Shown piece by piece: positions 1-7,643 of a stretch of DNA of 64,000 nt. Made by a program: the position numbers and the translations under genes. How positions within the stretch are numbered: the stretch's first letter is position 1; the number at the start of each line of letters is the position of its first letter. A model generated the notes under the pieces. The model was not told the origin of the DNA and did no database searches. It saw only the letters and a program-made list of their open reading frames with translations. The stretch is from Streptomyces roseoviridis. GTDB lineage: Bacteria; Actinomycetota; Actinomycetes; Streptomycetales; Streptomycetaceae. The stretch is from assembly GCF_039535235.1 (NCBI RefSeq), contig NZ_BAAAWU010000001.1:806001-870000 (forward strand), written 5' to 3'.

Positions 1-132
1 CCTGACCTCGTCGGCCGGCAGGACGACCGCGTCGAGGCCGTCGGCCCGGAGCGTCCTGCCGATCTCGTCGGCGATGCCCGCGGTCGCGCCGTGCTTGCTG
101 CCGTAGGCGACCAGGACTCGTGTCGGGTTCAT
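1..132 (-). CDS. Flavodoxin-like domain protein, partial (3' end outside window)
   Basis: Only the first 44 codons are visible. The N-terminus MNPTRVLVAYGSKHGATAGI carries the flavodoxin phosphate-binding pattern (hydrophobic strand, then GSKHGAT), as in flavodoxin/HemG-type proteins that bind FMN. Its ATG overlaps the TGA of the Hsp20 gene by 4 bp (ATGA), so the two are translationally coupled. A second flavodoxin-like gene lies at 3808-4383. The redox partner cannot be told from this fragment. Confidence 0.75.
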   Translation of the reverse strand, partial: MNPTRVLVAYGSKHGATAGIADEIGRTLRADGLDAVVLPADEVR

Positions 133-584
133 GACTGCTCTTCTCCTGCTGTGCCGCCCGCTCGCCGCACGGGTACGGTCCGTCGGGTCTCCGGCTTCCG
201 CTCGGGCATCGGGACGCGGATGGTGAGGATGCCGTCCTTGTACGTGGCGTCGACGTCGTCGGCGGGGATCGTCTCGGGGAGGCGTACGGTCCGGCGGAAG
301 GAGCCGTAGCGGAACTCCGAGTGCTCCTTGTCCTCCGAGCTTTCGCTGTGCTCGGCGCTCACCGTGATGAGGTTGTCGTCGACGGTGATGGTGACGTCGT
401 CGGGGTCCATCCCGGGCAGCTCGGCCCGCAGCACGTACGCGCCTTCACCGCTGGACACCTCCACCGGGATGGAGTGCGCGGCGGTGGCGGGACGCCATCC
501 GGGCAGCCCCGGGAACTCACGGTTGAACCAGTCGTTGAAGTCGGGGAAGAGGCTGTGCCTGCGTTCCACCTTGTGTCCGGTCAT
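129..584 (-). CDS. Hsp20/alpha-crystallin small heat shock protein
   Basis: A 151-residue ATP-independent chaperone that would bind unfolding proteins in the cytoplasm. The alpha-crystallin domain runs from about residue 45 to 135: it contains AYVLRAELPGMDPDDVTITV and the GILTIRVPMPE segment typical of the C-terminal beta-sandwich. I chose the ATG at 584 because GAGGAG sits 7 nt upstream; an in-frame ATG at 599 would add five residues but lacks a clear ribosome site. The gene precedes the flavodoxin-like gene with a 4-bp overlap and lies beside universal stress protein genes, which fits a stress or dormancy regulon. Confidence 0.9.
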   Translation of the reverse strand: MTGHKVERRHSLFPDFNDWFNREFPGLPGWRPATAAHSIPVEVSSGEGAYVLRAELPGMDPDDVTITVDDNLITVSAEHSESSEDKEHSEFRYGSFRRTVRLPETIPADDVDATYKDGILTIRVPMPERKPETRRTVPVRRAGGTAGEEQS

Positions 585-657
585 CGTCGTGCTCCTCATG
601 TGCGGGCCTGGGCCCTACGGATGGATCAAGGGCGTAAGTGGTGTTCCCACCGCGCGC

Positions 658-753
658 TCAGTACGGGAGCGGGCGGCCGGAGGGCGTCCGGAGGTCGAGC
701 GGGCCGGGGCGGCGCGGCTGCTGGGGGCGGCGGCTGATCCGGATCTGCTGCAT
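658..753 (-). CDS. Possible small Arg/Pro-rich protein (31 aa)
   Basis: A short open frame starts at the ATG at 753 with GGAGGAG 8 nt upstream and would encode MQQIRISRRPQQPRRPGPLD plus 11 more residues, a basic Pro-rich peptide of no family I recognise. It fills the otherwise empty space between the first USP gene and hsp20, in the same orientation. The ribosome site is good, but the length is so short that chance cannot be excluded. It may be a small co-transcribed stress protein or nothing. Confidence 0.3.
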   Translation of the reverse strand: MQQIRISRRPQQPRRPGPLDLRTPSGRPLPY

Positions 754-850
754 CGTGCTCACTCCTCCGGGGATCCGGACGGCGGTCCGGGCTCCCTCTC
801 GTCCTCCCACCGTGCCGCCCGGGGCCTGTCGCGCCCCAGTGCCAGGAGGG

Positions 851-1771
851 TCATCCCGTCGGGGCCGGTCGGTCCGTGCGGGGCCGGGACCGGTCGGCCC
901 TGGGGGAGGTACCGTCCGTCCCTGCGACCGCCGGCAGCGGGACGGTGACCACGGGGCACTCGGCGTGGTGCAACAGACCGTGGACCGTGGAGCCGAGGCG
1001 CATTCCGGTGTGGCCACCGCGGCCCCTGCGACCGACCACCACCGCGAGTGCCTCCGCGGAGGCGCGGGTGAGCTTTTCGACGGGGTGACCGCGCACGACG
1101 ACGTCCTCCACCTCGACGTCCGGGTGGTGTACGGCACAGCCGGCGACCGCCTCGGCGAGCAGGAGGCGGCGCTCGGCCAGGCCCTCGTTCTCGTCGCCGG
1201 CCGACAGCAACGGCCGGGGCCACACCCACACCGCCTTGAGTCGCGCCCCACGCAGACTCGCTTCTGCCATGGCGAACGCGACGGCGGCCCGGCAGTCTCC
1301 GCTGCCGTCCACGCCGACGACGATCAGCGGCGGGCGGACGGCCGTGTGCTCCGGTTCCCGGATCACGACGACGGGACACTCGGCGCGCGCCGCCAGCGGG
1401 ACCGCCACGGAGCCCTCGCTGAAGATCTCGGCGGCCCTGCCGAGGCGACGGGACCCGACCACCGCGAGCACGGCACCCGGTGTTCTCTCGAGCAGCACGG
1501 CCGTGGGCAGCCCGTGGACGAGTTCCGTCGCGGTGCGCAGGCCGCCGTGCAGTCGCCGTACGACGTCCTCCGCGTTCGAGAGCGTGGCCTCGGCTCGCAT
1601 CCGCAGGGCGCTCAGGTGGCCGACCGCGGCGTAGGGGAGCCGGTCGTGGACCGGGGGAACGGCCGCCACGAGGCGGAGCCGGGCGTGTCTGCGTGCGGCT
1701 TCGTCGGCGGCCCAGACGAGGGCCGGGACGGACAAGTCGCCGGGGTCGACCCCCGCCAGCACGTCGCTCAC
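851..1771 (-). CDS. Universal stress protein, tandem UspA domains
   Basis: This 306-residue protein has two UspA domains. The first begins VLAGVDPGDLSVPALVWAAD; the second has LIVVGVDGSGDCRAAVAFAM and the ATP-binding GX2GX9GS-type run near the C-terminus (VVGRRGRGGHTGMRLGSTVH). Such proteins bind ATP and act in hypoxia, dormancy and stress survival in actinobacteria. The GTG start overlaps the TGA of the upstream USP gene (GTGA), so the two form one operon. It is one of four USPs in the first 12 kb. Confidence 0.93.
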   Translation of the reverse strand: MSDVLAGVDPGDLSVPALVWAADEAARRHARLRLVAAVPPVHDRLPYAAVGHLSALRMRAEATLSNAEDVVRRLHGGLRTATELVHGLPTAVLLERTPGAVLAVVGSRRLGRAAEIFSEGSVAVPLAARAECPVVVIREPEHTAVRPPLIVVGVDGSGDCRAAVAFAMAEASLRGARLKAVWVWPRPLLSAGDENEGLAERRLLLAEAVAGCAVHHPDVEVEDVVVRGHPVEKLTRASAEALAVVVGRRGRGGHTGMRLGSTVHGLLHHAECPVVTVPLPAVAGTDGTSPRADRSRPRTDRPAPTG

Positions 1772-2673
1772 GGCCCCTCGTCACGTGCCGTGAAGGCGTC
1801 CGGGACGATCTGGACCGGGCAGTGGGCGTGGTGGATGAGAGCGTGCGCGACCCGACCCAGGGACGGGCCCAGGCCCAGGGAGCGGCGGCCCCGGCCCATC
1901 ACGAGCAGGTCGGTGCGGGCACTCGCCTCGATCAGGATGCCGGGGGTGCTCGTGCCGGTCTCCACGTGGTGGGTGACGATCAGTTGGGGACAGATCTCGC
2001 GGACGGTGTCGGCGAGCGCCTTCACCTCGTGCACGCGGTGCCGGGCGATCTCGTCGAGGTCGTCGAGCATGGTCGTGACCTGGCCGACGTGCGTCAGCAC
2101 GTTCCACACGCTCACGATGCGCAGGGCCGCCTTGTGGGCATCGGCCTCGGCGGCGGCGAGCAGCAACACGTCGAGGTCCGCAGCGTCGTGTACGGCAGCG
2201 GTCACGGATCCGGTCTGGGGTCGCTCGTTGTCTCCGCGGACGACGATCACGGGCACCTCGGCGCGGGCCGCCACACCGAGGCCGACCGAGCCCAGCAGGA
2301 GGGCGGAGAAGCCTCCGAGCCCCCGGTTGCCGACCACCACGGTCCCGCGGTCGCCGGCGGTCTCCTGGATGCCGGAGACCGGATCGCGACGGCTGAGCAC
2401 CTTGGTGACGGCAAGCTCCGGGTAGCGTTCCCGGACGGCGTGCGCGGTCTCGGTCAGCAGGTCGCGGCCCGCTTCCCGTACCGCCTGGAGAGTCTCCGCG
2501 TCCGTCCAGTACGCGCGCCGGTCGGTGCCGGCGGCGTGCACCAGGCACAGTGGCCGGCCCCGGCGGTCCGCTTCGGCGGCGGCCCAGAACGCGGCGGTCC
2601 GGGCGGAGGGGGACCCGTCGACGCCCACGACGACATCGCCGAGCTCCGGTCGGGCGGGGGTCTCGTTGTTCAT
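1768..2673 (-). CDS. Universal stress protein, tandem UspA domains
   Basis: This 301-residue protein has two UspA domains: residues about 8-150 (DVVVGVDGSPSARTAAFW and VVVGNRGLGGFSALLLGSVG) and about 160-300 (LLVMGRGRRSLGLG). The ATG at 2673 has a near-perfect ribosome site (GAAGGAGGAACC). The frame is open further upstream, but without a comparable site. It is first in an operon with the next USP and diverges from the USP at 2892, sharing a 218-bp intergenic region with a DevR-type palindrome at 2762-2775. Confidence 0.93.
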   Translation of the reverse strand: MNNETPARPELGDVVVGVDGSPSARTAAFWAAAEADRRGRPLCLVHAAGTDRRAYWTDAETLQAVREAGRDLLTETAHAVRERYPELAVTKVLSRRDPVSGIQETAGDRGTVVVGNRGLGGFSALLLGSVGLGVAARAEVPVIVVRGDNERPQTGSVTAAVHDAADLDVLLLAAAEADAHKAALRIVSVWNVLTHVGQVTTMLDDLDEIARHRVHEVKALADTVREICPQLIVTHHVETGTSTPGILIEASARTDLLVMGRGRRSLGLGPSLGRVAHALIHHAHCPVQIVPDAFTARDEGP

Positions 2674-2761
2674 GGTTCCTCCTTCACAGGTACGCCACCC
2701 GGGAACCGAGCCTGGGGAGCGACATCTCCCACGCTGGCACCGTGGTCGGCTCCGAGGCGAT

Positions 2762-2775
2762 GGGCCGTTCGGCCC
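2762..2775. promoter_or_regulatory. DevR/DosR-type palindrome between divergent USP genes
   Basis: GGGCCGTTCGGCCC lies between the two divergent USP genes, about 90 bp from the leftward start and 116 bp from the rightward one. It fits the DevR/DosR core GGGnCnnnnGnCCC exactly. DevR-family response regulators control USP genes under oxygen limitation in mycobacteria and streptomycetes. Assignment is by pattern only. Confidence 0.5.
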
Positions 2776-2891
2776 CGAGCGGGACCTGCCCGGCCCCTGC
2801 GGCGTGGAGGCTCGGGCAGCAGGCTGGAGCTGAAGGCGCGTGCGCGCGGCGCTCGGACGTCGCGGCACGGACCCGGCTGAGGAGGCAGGTC

Positions 2892-3752
2892 ATGACAGCC
2901 CAGGTCACCGTCGGTCTCGACGGCTCGGAAGAAAGCGCCGCCGCCGCTCGCTGGGCGGCGAAGGAAGCGGTGCTCCGCGAAGTGCCGCTCCGGCTCGTGC
3001 ACGTGGACGAGTGGCCGAGCACACCGGAGATCCCCGCCCCGTACGCCCGCACCCACGCGGAACGCGCCCGCGGCCTGCTCGCGGACGCGGCGGACGAGGC
3101 ACGCAAGGAGCATCCCGACCTGGAGGTGTTCACCGAGCGGGCGCAGGGCCGGGCGGCCGGGATACTGACCGCCGCCGCGAACGAGGCCGACCTGACGGTA
3201 CTCGGCTCGCGCGGTCTGGGCGGCGTCCTCGGCTTTGCCGTCGGCTCGGTGTCCCTCTCCGTCGTCGGCGCCGCCCGGCAGCCGGTCGCCCTGGTGCGCG
3301 CGAAGGGTGAACGGCCGGTGCCGCCCCGCGCCGGCATCGTCGTGGGCGTCGACATCTACCACCCGTGCGAGGCGCTGCTCGGGTTCGCGTTCGCGGAGGC
3401 CGCTCGTACGGGTCTGCCCCTCCGGTTCCTGCACAGTTGGACGCTGCCGGCCTCGTACGGCTACGCGACTCTGGCGGATCCGGGGCTCGGCGAGGAGCTG
3501 GGCGACCGTCTCGAGGGGGGCCTTGACGATCTCCTGGAGCCGTGGCGGAGGCGGTACCCGGAGGTGCGCGTGACGGCCGGGGCTGCCATGGGTCCTGCCG
3601 CGTACCACCTGGTCGAGGCGTCGCAGGACGCGGATCTCGTCGTCGTGGGACGCCGGACCCGGAGGGTCCCCGTGGGCCCGCACCTCGGCCATGTGGCGCA
3701 CGCGGTCATCCACCACAGTCCCGCGCCCGTCGTCCTGGTGCCGTTGGTGTGA
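2892..3752 (+). CDS. Universal stress protein, tandem UspA domains
   Basis: A 286-residue protein with two UspA domains: the first opens MTAQVTVGLDGSEESAAAAR and contains VLGSRGLGGVLGFAVGSVS (GX2GX9GS ATP-binding type); the second opens IVVGVDIYHPCEALLGF and ends with VVGRRTRRVPVGPHLGHVAH. The ATG has GAGGAGG 7-8 nt upstream. It diverges from the USP operon at 1768-2673, with a shared candidate DevR box between them. Confidence 0.93.
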   Translation: MTAQVTVGLDGSEESAAAARWAAKEAVLREVPLRLVHVDEWPSTPEIPAPYARTHAERARGLLADAADEARKEHPDLEVFTERAQGRAAGILTAAANEADLTVLGSRGLGGVLGFAVGSVSLSVVGAARQPVALVRAKGERPVPPRAGIVVGVDIYHPCEALLGFAFAEAARTGLPLRFLHSWTLPASYGYATLADPGLGEELGDRLEGGLDDLLEPWRRRYPEVRVTAGAAMGPAAYHLVEASQDADLVVVGRRTRRVPVGPHLGHVAHAVIHHSPAPVVLVPLV

Positions 3753-3807
3753 TCCGGCCGCCGAGCAGCGCCGGGTCCTGGGCGGGCCGGTCTGGGCTCG
3801 GCGGTCG

Positions 3808-4383
3808 TCAGTCCGGCGTGTCGTCGGCTTCCGCGCCGCTGCCGAGCACCTCACGACCGATGTGCCGGGCCCAGTCGTCGACCGCGGGCCAGTCCCGGTA
3901 GTCGCCGTAGCGCAGCCCCATCGCCTGGAATTTCAAGCGCCCTGTCGGCGTCAGGTGCTCGGGGGCGATGACGCCCGAGAACAGGCGGTGACCGCGCGGG
4001 TGCAGCTCGTCGATCAGGCCGCCGACCACATGGCCTTCCTCCCTGCCGACCAGCGCCCGCCACGGCCCCCGCGCGGCGGCCGGCATCCCCACGCTGAAGA
4101 GCCAGACGTCTCGCGCGGCCAACAGGTCCGCGCCGGCGCGCACGAAGCTCAGCGCCTCAGGAAGCCATGCCATGTCGTGAACGGCGCTGCCCACCACGAC
4201 GACGTCGTACTCACCCGGGTCGCCCACCTCCTCGACGGGAAGCACGCCGACCCGGGCCCCCTGCTCCTGGAGACGAGCGGCGATGCGCTCGGCGATGCTC
4301 CTGGTCGAACCGTGAACACCGGCATGGGCGACGAGTACGCGGACGCCATCGCGTCGTCGGAGAGACTGCGGAACGGTGCTCAC
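3808..4383 (-). CDS. Flavodoxin-domain protein
   Basis: A 191-residue protein with an N-terminal flavodoxin-type FMN fold: VRVLVAHAGVHGSTRSIAER gives the phosphate loop and YDVVVVGSAVHDMAWLPEAL the second strand-loop. It resembles flavodoxin/protoporphyrinogen-oxidase-like proteins, which act as FMN electron carriers; the actual partner is unknown. The GTG start overlaps by 4 bp the stop of the small acidic repeat ORF upstream, so it probably belongs to a transcript beginning at arsC. Confidence 0.8.
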   Translation of the reverse strand: MSTVPQSLRRRDGVRVLVAHAGVHGSTRSIAERIAARLQEQGARVGVLPVEEVGDPGEYDVVVVGSAVHDMAWLPEALSFVRAGADLLAARDVWLFSVGMPAAARGPWRALVGREEGHVVGGLIDELHPRGHRLFSGVIAPEHLTPTGRLKFQAMGLRYGDYRDWPAVDDWARHIGREVLGSGAEADDTPD

Positions 4384-4586
4384 ACCCGCCAGTCTCCTGC
4401 CGTGCCGTGCCGACCGCGAGTCGCGGAGCCGCGACGGCGGCCGGAGCCGACGGTGACGACGTCGCCTACGTCGTCGGTCTGATCGTCGTGGGTCCGGTCT
4501 CCATCGGCCTGGTCTCCGTCGGTCCGGTCACCGTCGGCCTGGTCTCCGTCGGTCCGGTCATCGTCGGCCTGGTCTCCGTCGGTCAC
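4380..4586 (-). CDS. Small acidic repeat protein between arsC and flavodoxin gene
   Basis: A 68-residue frame whose first half is an Asp-rich tandem repeat: the 10-residue unit DRTDGDQADG, encoded by a 30-bp DNA repeat, occurs about three times. The second half is not repetitive. The GTG start lies 4 nt after the arsC stop, and the stop overlaps the next gene's GTG by 4 bp (GTGA). This exact operon spacing on both sides is the main argument that it is translated. No family is recognised; a metal- or cation-binding role is only a guess from composition. Confidence 0.45.
   Translation of the reverse strand: MTDGDQADDDRTDGDQADGDRTDGDQADGDRTHDDQTDDVGDVVTVGSGRRRGSATRGRHGTAGDWRV
4474..4583. repeat. 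30-bp tandem repeat
   Basis: About three imperfect copies of a 30-bp unit (plus-strand core GGCCTGGTCTCCGTCGGTCC) lie directly downstream of arsC. They keep the reading frame of the small acidic ORF. Copies differ by single bases (CACC/CATC variants), so expansion is not brand new. Confidence 0.85.
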
Positions 4587-4590
4587 ACGT

Positions 4591-5004
4591 TCAGGCCGTC
4601 TTGGCGTCGATGTCGGCGATCAGACCCTCGATGAGGACCTTGATCTCGTCGCGGATGGGGCGGACGGCCTCGACGCCCTGCCCGGCGGGATCCTCCAGCT
4701 GCCAGTCGAGGTAGGTCTTGCCGGGGAAGTACGGGCAGGCGTCACCGCAGCCCATGGTGATGATGTAGTCCGACGCCTGCGCGGCCTCGGCGGTCAGGAC
4801 CTTGGGCTGCTGGTCGGAGATGTCGATGCCCAGCTCGGCCATCGCGGCGACGGCCGAGGGGTTGATCCGGTCGCCCGGCAGGGAACCCGCGGAGCGGACC
4901 TCGACGCGGTCGCCGGCCAGGTGCCGCAGGAATCCGGCGGCCATCTGGGAGCGGCCGGCGTTGTGAACGCAGACGAAGAGCACGGAGGCGAGCGGAGCGG
5001 TCAT
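4591..5004 (-). CDS. arsC: Arsenate reductase, LMW-phosphatase type
   Basis: A 137-residue cytoplasmic enzyme that reduces As(V) to As(III). The phosphatase loop CVHNAGRSQ (C-x5-R) is at residues 11-19, and the distal segment MGCGDACPYFPGKTYLDWQL, followed by EDPAGQ, is typical of the actinobacterial mycothiol- or thioredoxin-coupled ArsC group. The ATG at 5004 places the Cys loop at the usual distance from the N-terminus; an upstream start at 5061 would add 19 non-conserved residues. It diverges from arsR at 5114, so the 109-bp gap holds both promoters. Confidence 0.93.
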   Translation of the reverse strand: MTAPLASVLFVCVHNAGRSQMAAGFLRHLAGDRVEVRSAGSLPGDRINPSAVAAMAELGIDISDQQPKVLTAEAAQASDYIITMGCGDACPYFPGKTYLDWQLEDPAGQGVEAVRPIRDEIKVLIEGLIADIDAKTA

Positions 5005-5080
5005 CGATTCATCCTCGGGGGACGGCGCGGCCATGGCGACGGGTGCCGGCTGCGCATGCACGGAGATCAGCCCGGACTGG

Positions 5081-5145
5081 TATCAGTCTCAGGTGATGTG
5101 ACAGTATCAGCCCATGATGACGTCAGTCGATACTGATCTGATCAG
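5081..5145. promoter_or_regulatory. Candidate ArsR operator between arsC and arsR
   Basis: TATCAG occurs at 5081-5086 and 5105-5110. A perfect 7-bp inverted pair, CAGTATC (5102-5108) and GATACTG (5129-5135), brackets the arsR start codon. CTGATC-T-GATCAG (5133-5145) is a further perfect palindrome just inside the gene. ArsR repressors commonly bind such elements at their own promoter. The assignment is inferred from position and symmetry. Confidence 0.5.
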
Positions 5146-5422
5146 GGTGCTGAGCGACCCTCTGCGCCTCCGGATCGTGACCCTGCTCGCCCGCGAGACG
5201 CTGTGCACCACCCACCTCGTGGAGGAGACCGGTGCCCGGCAGACCAACCTCTCCAACCACCTGAGAGTGCTGCGCGAGGCCGGGGTCGTCGAGACGGAGC
5301 CCTGCGGGAGGTTCACCTACTACCGGCTCAAGCCGGACGTCATCCACACGCTCGCGGAACAGTTCGCCGCCCTGGCCGCGACCGCCCGCGCCACCGCCGC
5401 CACCAAGAGAGCCTGCCCCTAG
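5114..5422 (+). CDS. arsR: ArsR-family metalloregulator
   Basis: A 102-residue winged-helix repressor. The recognition helix is QTNLSNHLRVLREAGVVETE and the wing GRFTYYRLKPDVI. The usual alpha-3 ELCVCDL motif is replaced by ETLCTTHLVEE, leaving a single Cys there, with another Cys at EPCGRF; the As(III) site must therefore be built differently from the E. coli type. ATG at 5114 or 5117 are both possible. It leads arsR-aquaporin-arsO and probably represses both this operon and divergent arsC. Confidence 0.92.
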   Translation: MMTSVDTDLIRVLSDPLRLRIVTLLARETLCTTHLVEETGARQTNLSNHLRVLREAGVVETEPCGRFTYYRLKPDVIHTLAEQFAALAATARATAATKRACP

Positions 5423-5456
5423 CCTCTCGCCCCACCTGCCCGAGGAGATCCCGCCC

Positions 5457-6227
5457 GTGACCGCCACCGAGCCCGCCGCGAGGCGCGCCACAGCCACCGC
5501 CCCGTCGCCTCAGCCGGCGCCCGGCGCCACCCCGCCCCGCGCTCCGCTCACCGCCCGGGCGGCTGCCGAACTCGTCGGTACCGCGGCCCTGGTCGCGATC
5601 GTGGTCGGCTCCGGCATTCAGGCCACGCGGCTCACCGACGACGTCGCGCTGCAGCTCCTCGCCAACTCCACGGCCACCGTCTTCGGCCTCGGCGTGCTCA
5701 TCACCCTCCTCGGCCCGGTCTCCGGCGCGCACTTCAACCCGGCCGTCACCCTGGCCGAGTGGTGGACGGCCCGCCGTGGCGGTGGCGGCGTGAACGCCCG
5801 CGAGCTCGCCGCGTACGTCCCCGCCCAGATCGCCGGCGCGGTCCTCGGCGCGGTCCTGGCGGACGCCATGTTCGGCGAGCCGCTGGTCAAGTGGTCCACG
5901 CACGACCGTTCCGCCGGGAACCTGCTCCTCGGCGAGGTCGTGGCCACCGCCGGCCTGATCCTGCTGATCTTCGGCCTGGCCCGCACCGACCGGCTCCGCT
6001 TCGCGCCCGTCGCCGTCGCCTCGTACATCGGCGCCGCCTACTGGTTCACCTCCTCCACCTCCTTCGCCAATCCCGCCGTGACGACCGGCCGGGCGTTCAC
6101 CGACACCTTCGCCGGCATCGCCCCCGGCTCGGTGCCCGGCTTCATCGGCATGCAGCTGGTCGGCACGGTCGTGGGTCTGGTGCTCGTCGCGGTCGTCTTC
6201 GTGCGCGGCAGGGCGGACGCGGAGTGA
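5457..6227 (+). CDS. MIP/aquaporin channel, probable arsenite channel
   Basis: A 256-residue membrane channel with six hydrophobic segments after a Pro/Ala-rich cytoplasmic N-terminus. It carries both family signatures: HFNPAVT (about residue 90) and FANPAVTTGRAF (about residue 200). In Sinorhizobium an aquaglyceroporin (AqpS) in an ars operon lets arsenite leave down its gradient after ArsC reduction. The same gene content here, with no ArsB or Acr3 in the window, suggests the same route. GTG start; the stop overlaps arsO by 4 bp. Confidence 0.88.
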   Translation: MTATEPAARRATATAPSPQPAPGATPPRAPLTARAAAELVGTAALVAIVVGSGIQATRLTDDVALQLLANSTATVFGLGVLITLLGPVSGAHFNPAVTLAEWWTARRGGGGVNARELAAYVPAQIAGAVLGAVLADAMFGEPLVKWSTHDRSAGNLLLGEVVATAGLILLIFGLARTDRLRFAPVAVASYIGAAYWFTSSTSFANPAVTTGRAFTDTFAGIAPGSVPGFIGMQLVGTVVGLVLVAVVFVRGRADAE

Positions 6228-7279
6228 CCCGGGTCGTGGACGTGGTGGTGATCGGCGGCGGCCAGTCCGGGCTCGCCGCCGGCTACCACCTGCGTCGCCT
6301 CGGCCTGGACTTCCTCATCCTCGACGCCCAGCCGGCGCCGGGAGGGGCGTGGCAGCACACCTGGGACTCCCTCCACCTGTTCTCGCCCGCCGCGTATTCC
6401 TCCCTGCCCGGCCGTCTCATGCCCCCGCAGCCGGGCGAGACCTATCCGGACGCCGCCCACGTCGTCTCGTACCTCACCGACTACGAACAGCGGTACGAGC
6501 TCCCCGTCCACCGCCCCGTACGGGTCACCGCCGTCCACCGCGACGGCGAACTCCTGCGCGTCGAGACCGACTCCGGTACGTGGCGCGCCCGGGCGGTCGT
6601 CAGCGCCACCGGAACCTGGTCACGGCCCTTCGTCCCCGCCGTACCCGGTCGTACGGAGTTCCGGGGCTCCCAGCTGCACACGGTCGAGTACCGAAGCCCG
6701 CGCGACTTCGCCGGACAGAGGGTGATCGTGGTCGGCGGCGGCAACTCCGGTGCCCAGATCGCCGCCGACCTCGCGCACGACACCGACCTCACCTGGGTCA
6801 CCCCGCGCCTGCCCCGCTACCTCGCCGACGACATCGACGGCCGCGCCCTCTTCGACCACGCCACCGCACGCCGCCGCGCCCTCGACGAGGGCCGCACCGA
6901 CACCGGCGGCGTCGCCTCCCTCGGCGACATCGTCGCCGTCCCGCCGGTCCGCGCGGCCCGCGACGCGGGCCTGCTCAAGGCCGGGCCGATGTTCGCGCGC
7001 ATCACCCGGAGCGGCGTGGCCTGGGCGGACGGCACGACGGCGGAAGCGGACGCGATCATCTGGTGCACCGGATTCCGCCCCGCCCTCTCCCATCTCGCGC
7101 CCCTCGGCCTGCGCGGGCCCCGTGGCCACATCCCCACCGCCGGCACCCGGGCGAGCGGCGAGCCCCGCCTCCACCTCCTCGGCTACGGCGACTGGACCGG
7201 CCCCGCCTCCGCCACCCTCATCGGCGTCGGCCGCCCCGCCCGCGAAGCCGCCCGCGCGATCTCCGCCCTGCTCCGCTGA
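6224..7279 (+). CDS. arsO: ArsO-like flavin-containing monooxygenase
   Basis: A 351-residue flavoprotein. The FAD Rossmann motif VVVIGGGQSGLAAGYHL is at residues 7-23, the NAD(P)H-binding motif VIVVGGGNSGAQIAADL near 168-184, and a C-terminal ATG-like segment WCTGFRP lies near residue 282. This is the layout of ArsO monooxygenases found in ars operons, where the exact arsenic substrate is still unsettled. The GTG start overlaps the aquaporin stop (GTGA), so it is co-translated. Confidence 0.85.
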   Translation: MTRVVDVVVIGGGQSGLAAGYHLRRLGLDFLILDAQPAPGGAWQHTWDSLHLFSPAAYSSLPGRLMPPQPGETYPDAAHVVSYLTDYEQRYELPVHRPVRVTAVHRDGELLRVETDSGTWRARAVVSATGTWSRPFVPAVPGRTEFRGSQLHTVEYRSPRDFAGQRVIVVGGGNSGAQIAADLAHDTDLTWVTPRLPRYLADDIDGRALFDHATARRRALDEGRTDTGGVASLGDIVAVPPVRAARDAGLLKAGPMFARITRSGVAWADGTTAEADAIIWCTGFRPALSHLAPLGLRGPRGHIPTAGTRASGEPRLHLLGYGDWTGPASATLIGVGRPAREAARAISALLR

Positions 7280-7289
7280 CCGGGGAGCG

Positions 7290-7620
7290 CACACGTGCCG
7301 GACGCGACGGTCCGGATCCCGGCCGCCTCGATGGCGTCGATCAGCACCTTCAGCAGGGCGGATGCGAGGCCCCGGCCGCGGGCCCGGGGACGGACGCAGA
7401 AGGAGTGCTCGACCACGCCGGCGTACGCGCGCCGGTCGGAGAACCGGGTGGCGGCGACCCAGCCCAGGACCCGGCCGGTCGCGTCGACGGCGGCGAAGCG
7501 GTGCTCGGGCAGCTGGGCCGCGTCGAACTGCTCCCAGGTGGGGCCGAGGTCTCGAAGGTGGCGTCGCCCTCGCCGGTGCCGCCTGAGTCGCGATCACCTC
7601 GTCGGCATGCGCCTCCGCGA
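7290..7620 (-). pseudogene. Decayed GNAT acetyltransferase (arsN1/PAT-like)
   Basis: On the minus strand the region reads as a broken phosphinothricin/arsinothricin-type N-acetyltransferase. Fragments appear in three frames: ADEVIA (about 7586-7603), then GTGEGDATFETSAP, then from TWEQFDAAQLPEHRFAAVD through LGWVAATRFSDRRAYAG and VVEHSFCVRPRARGRGLASA to AAGIRTVASGT. One base is missing between SAP and TWEQF; another shift separates ADEVIA from GTGEGD. The C-terminal third (the ENxASLxLHExxGF region) is absent where the frame reaches the end of arsO. It lies directly downstream of the second arsR. ArsN1 enzymes acetylate arsinothricin, so this is a lost resistance gene. Confidence 0.72.
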
Positions 7621-7643
7621 GCGGTACACGAGGGCGGAGGCGG

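Noticed and set aside
4474..4583. A repeat array that could be mistaken for a CRISPR
   Set aside because: Units are 30 bp head to tail with no unique spacers and they preserve a reading frame.
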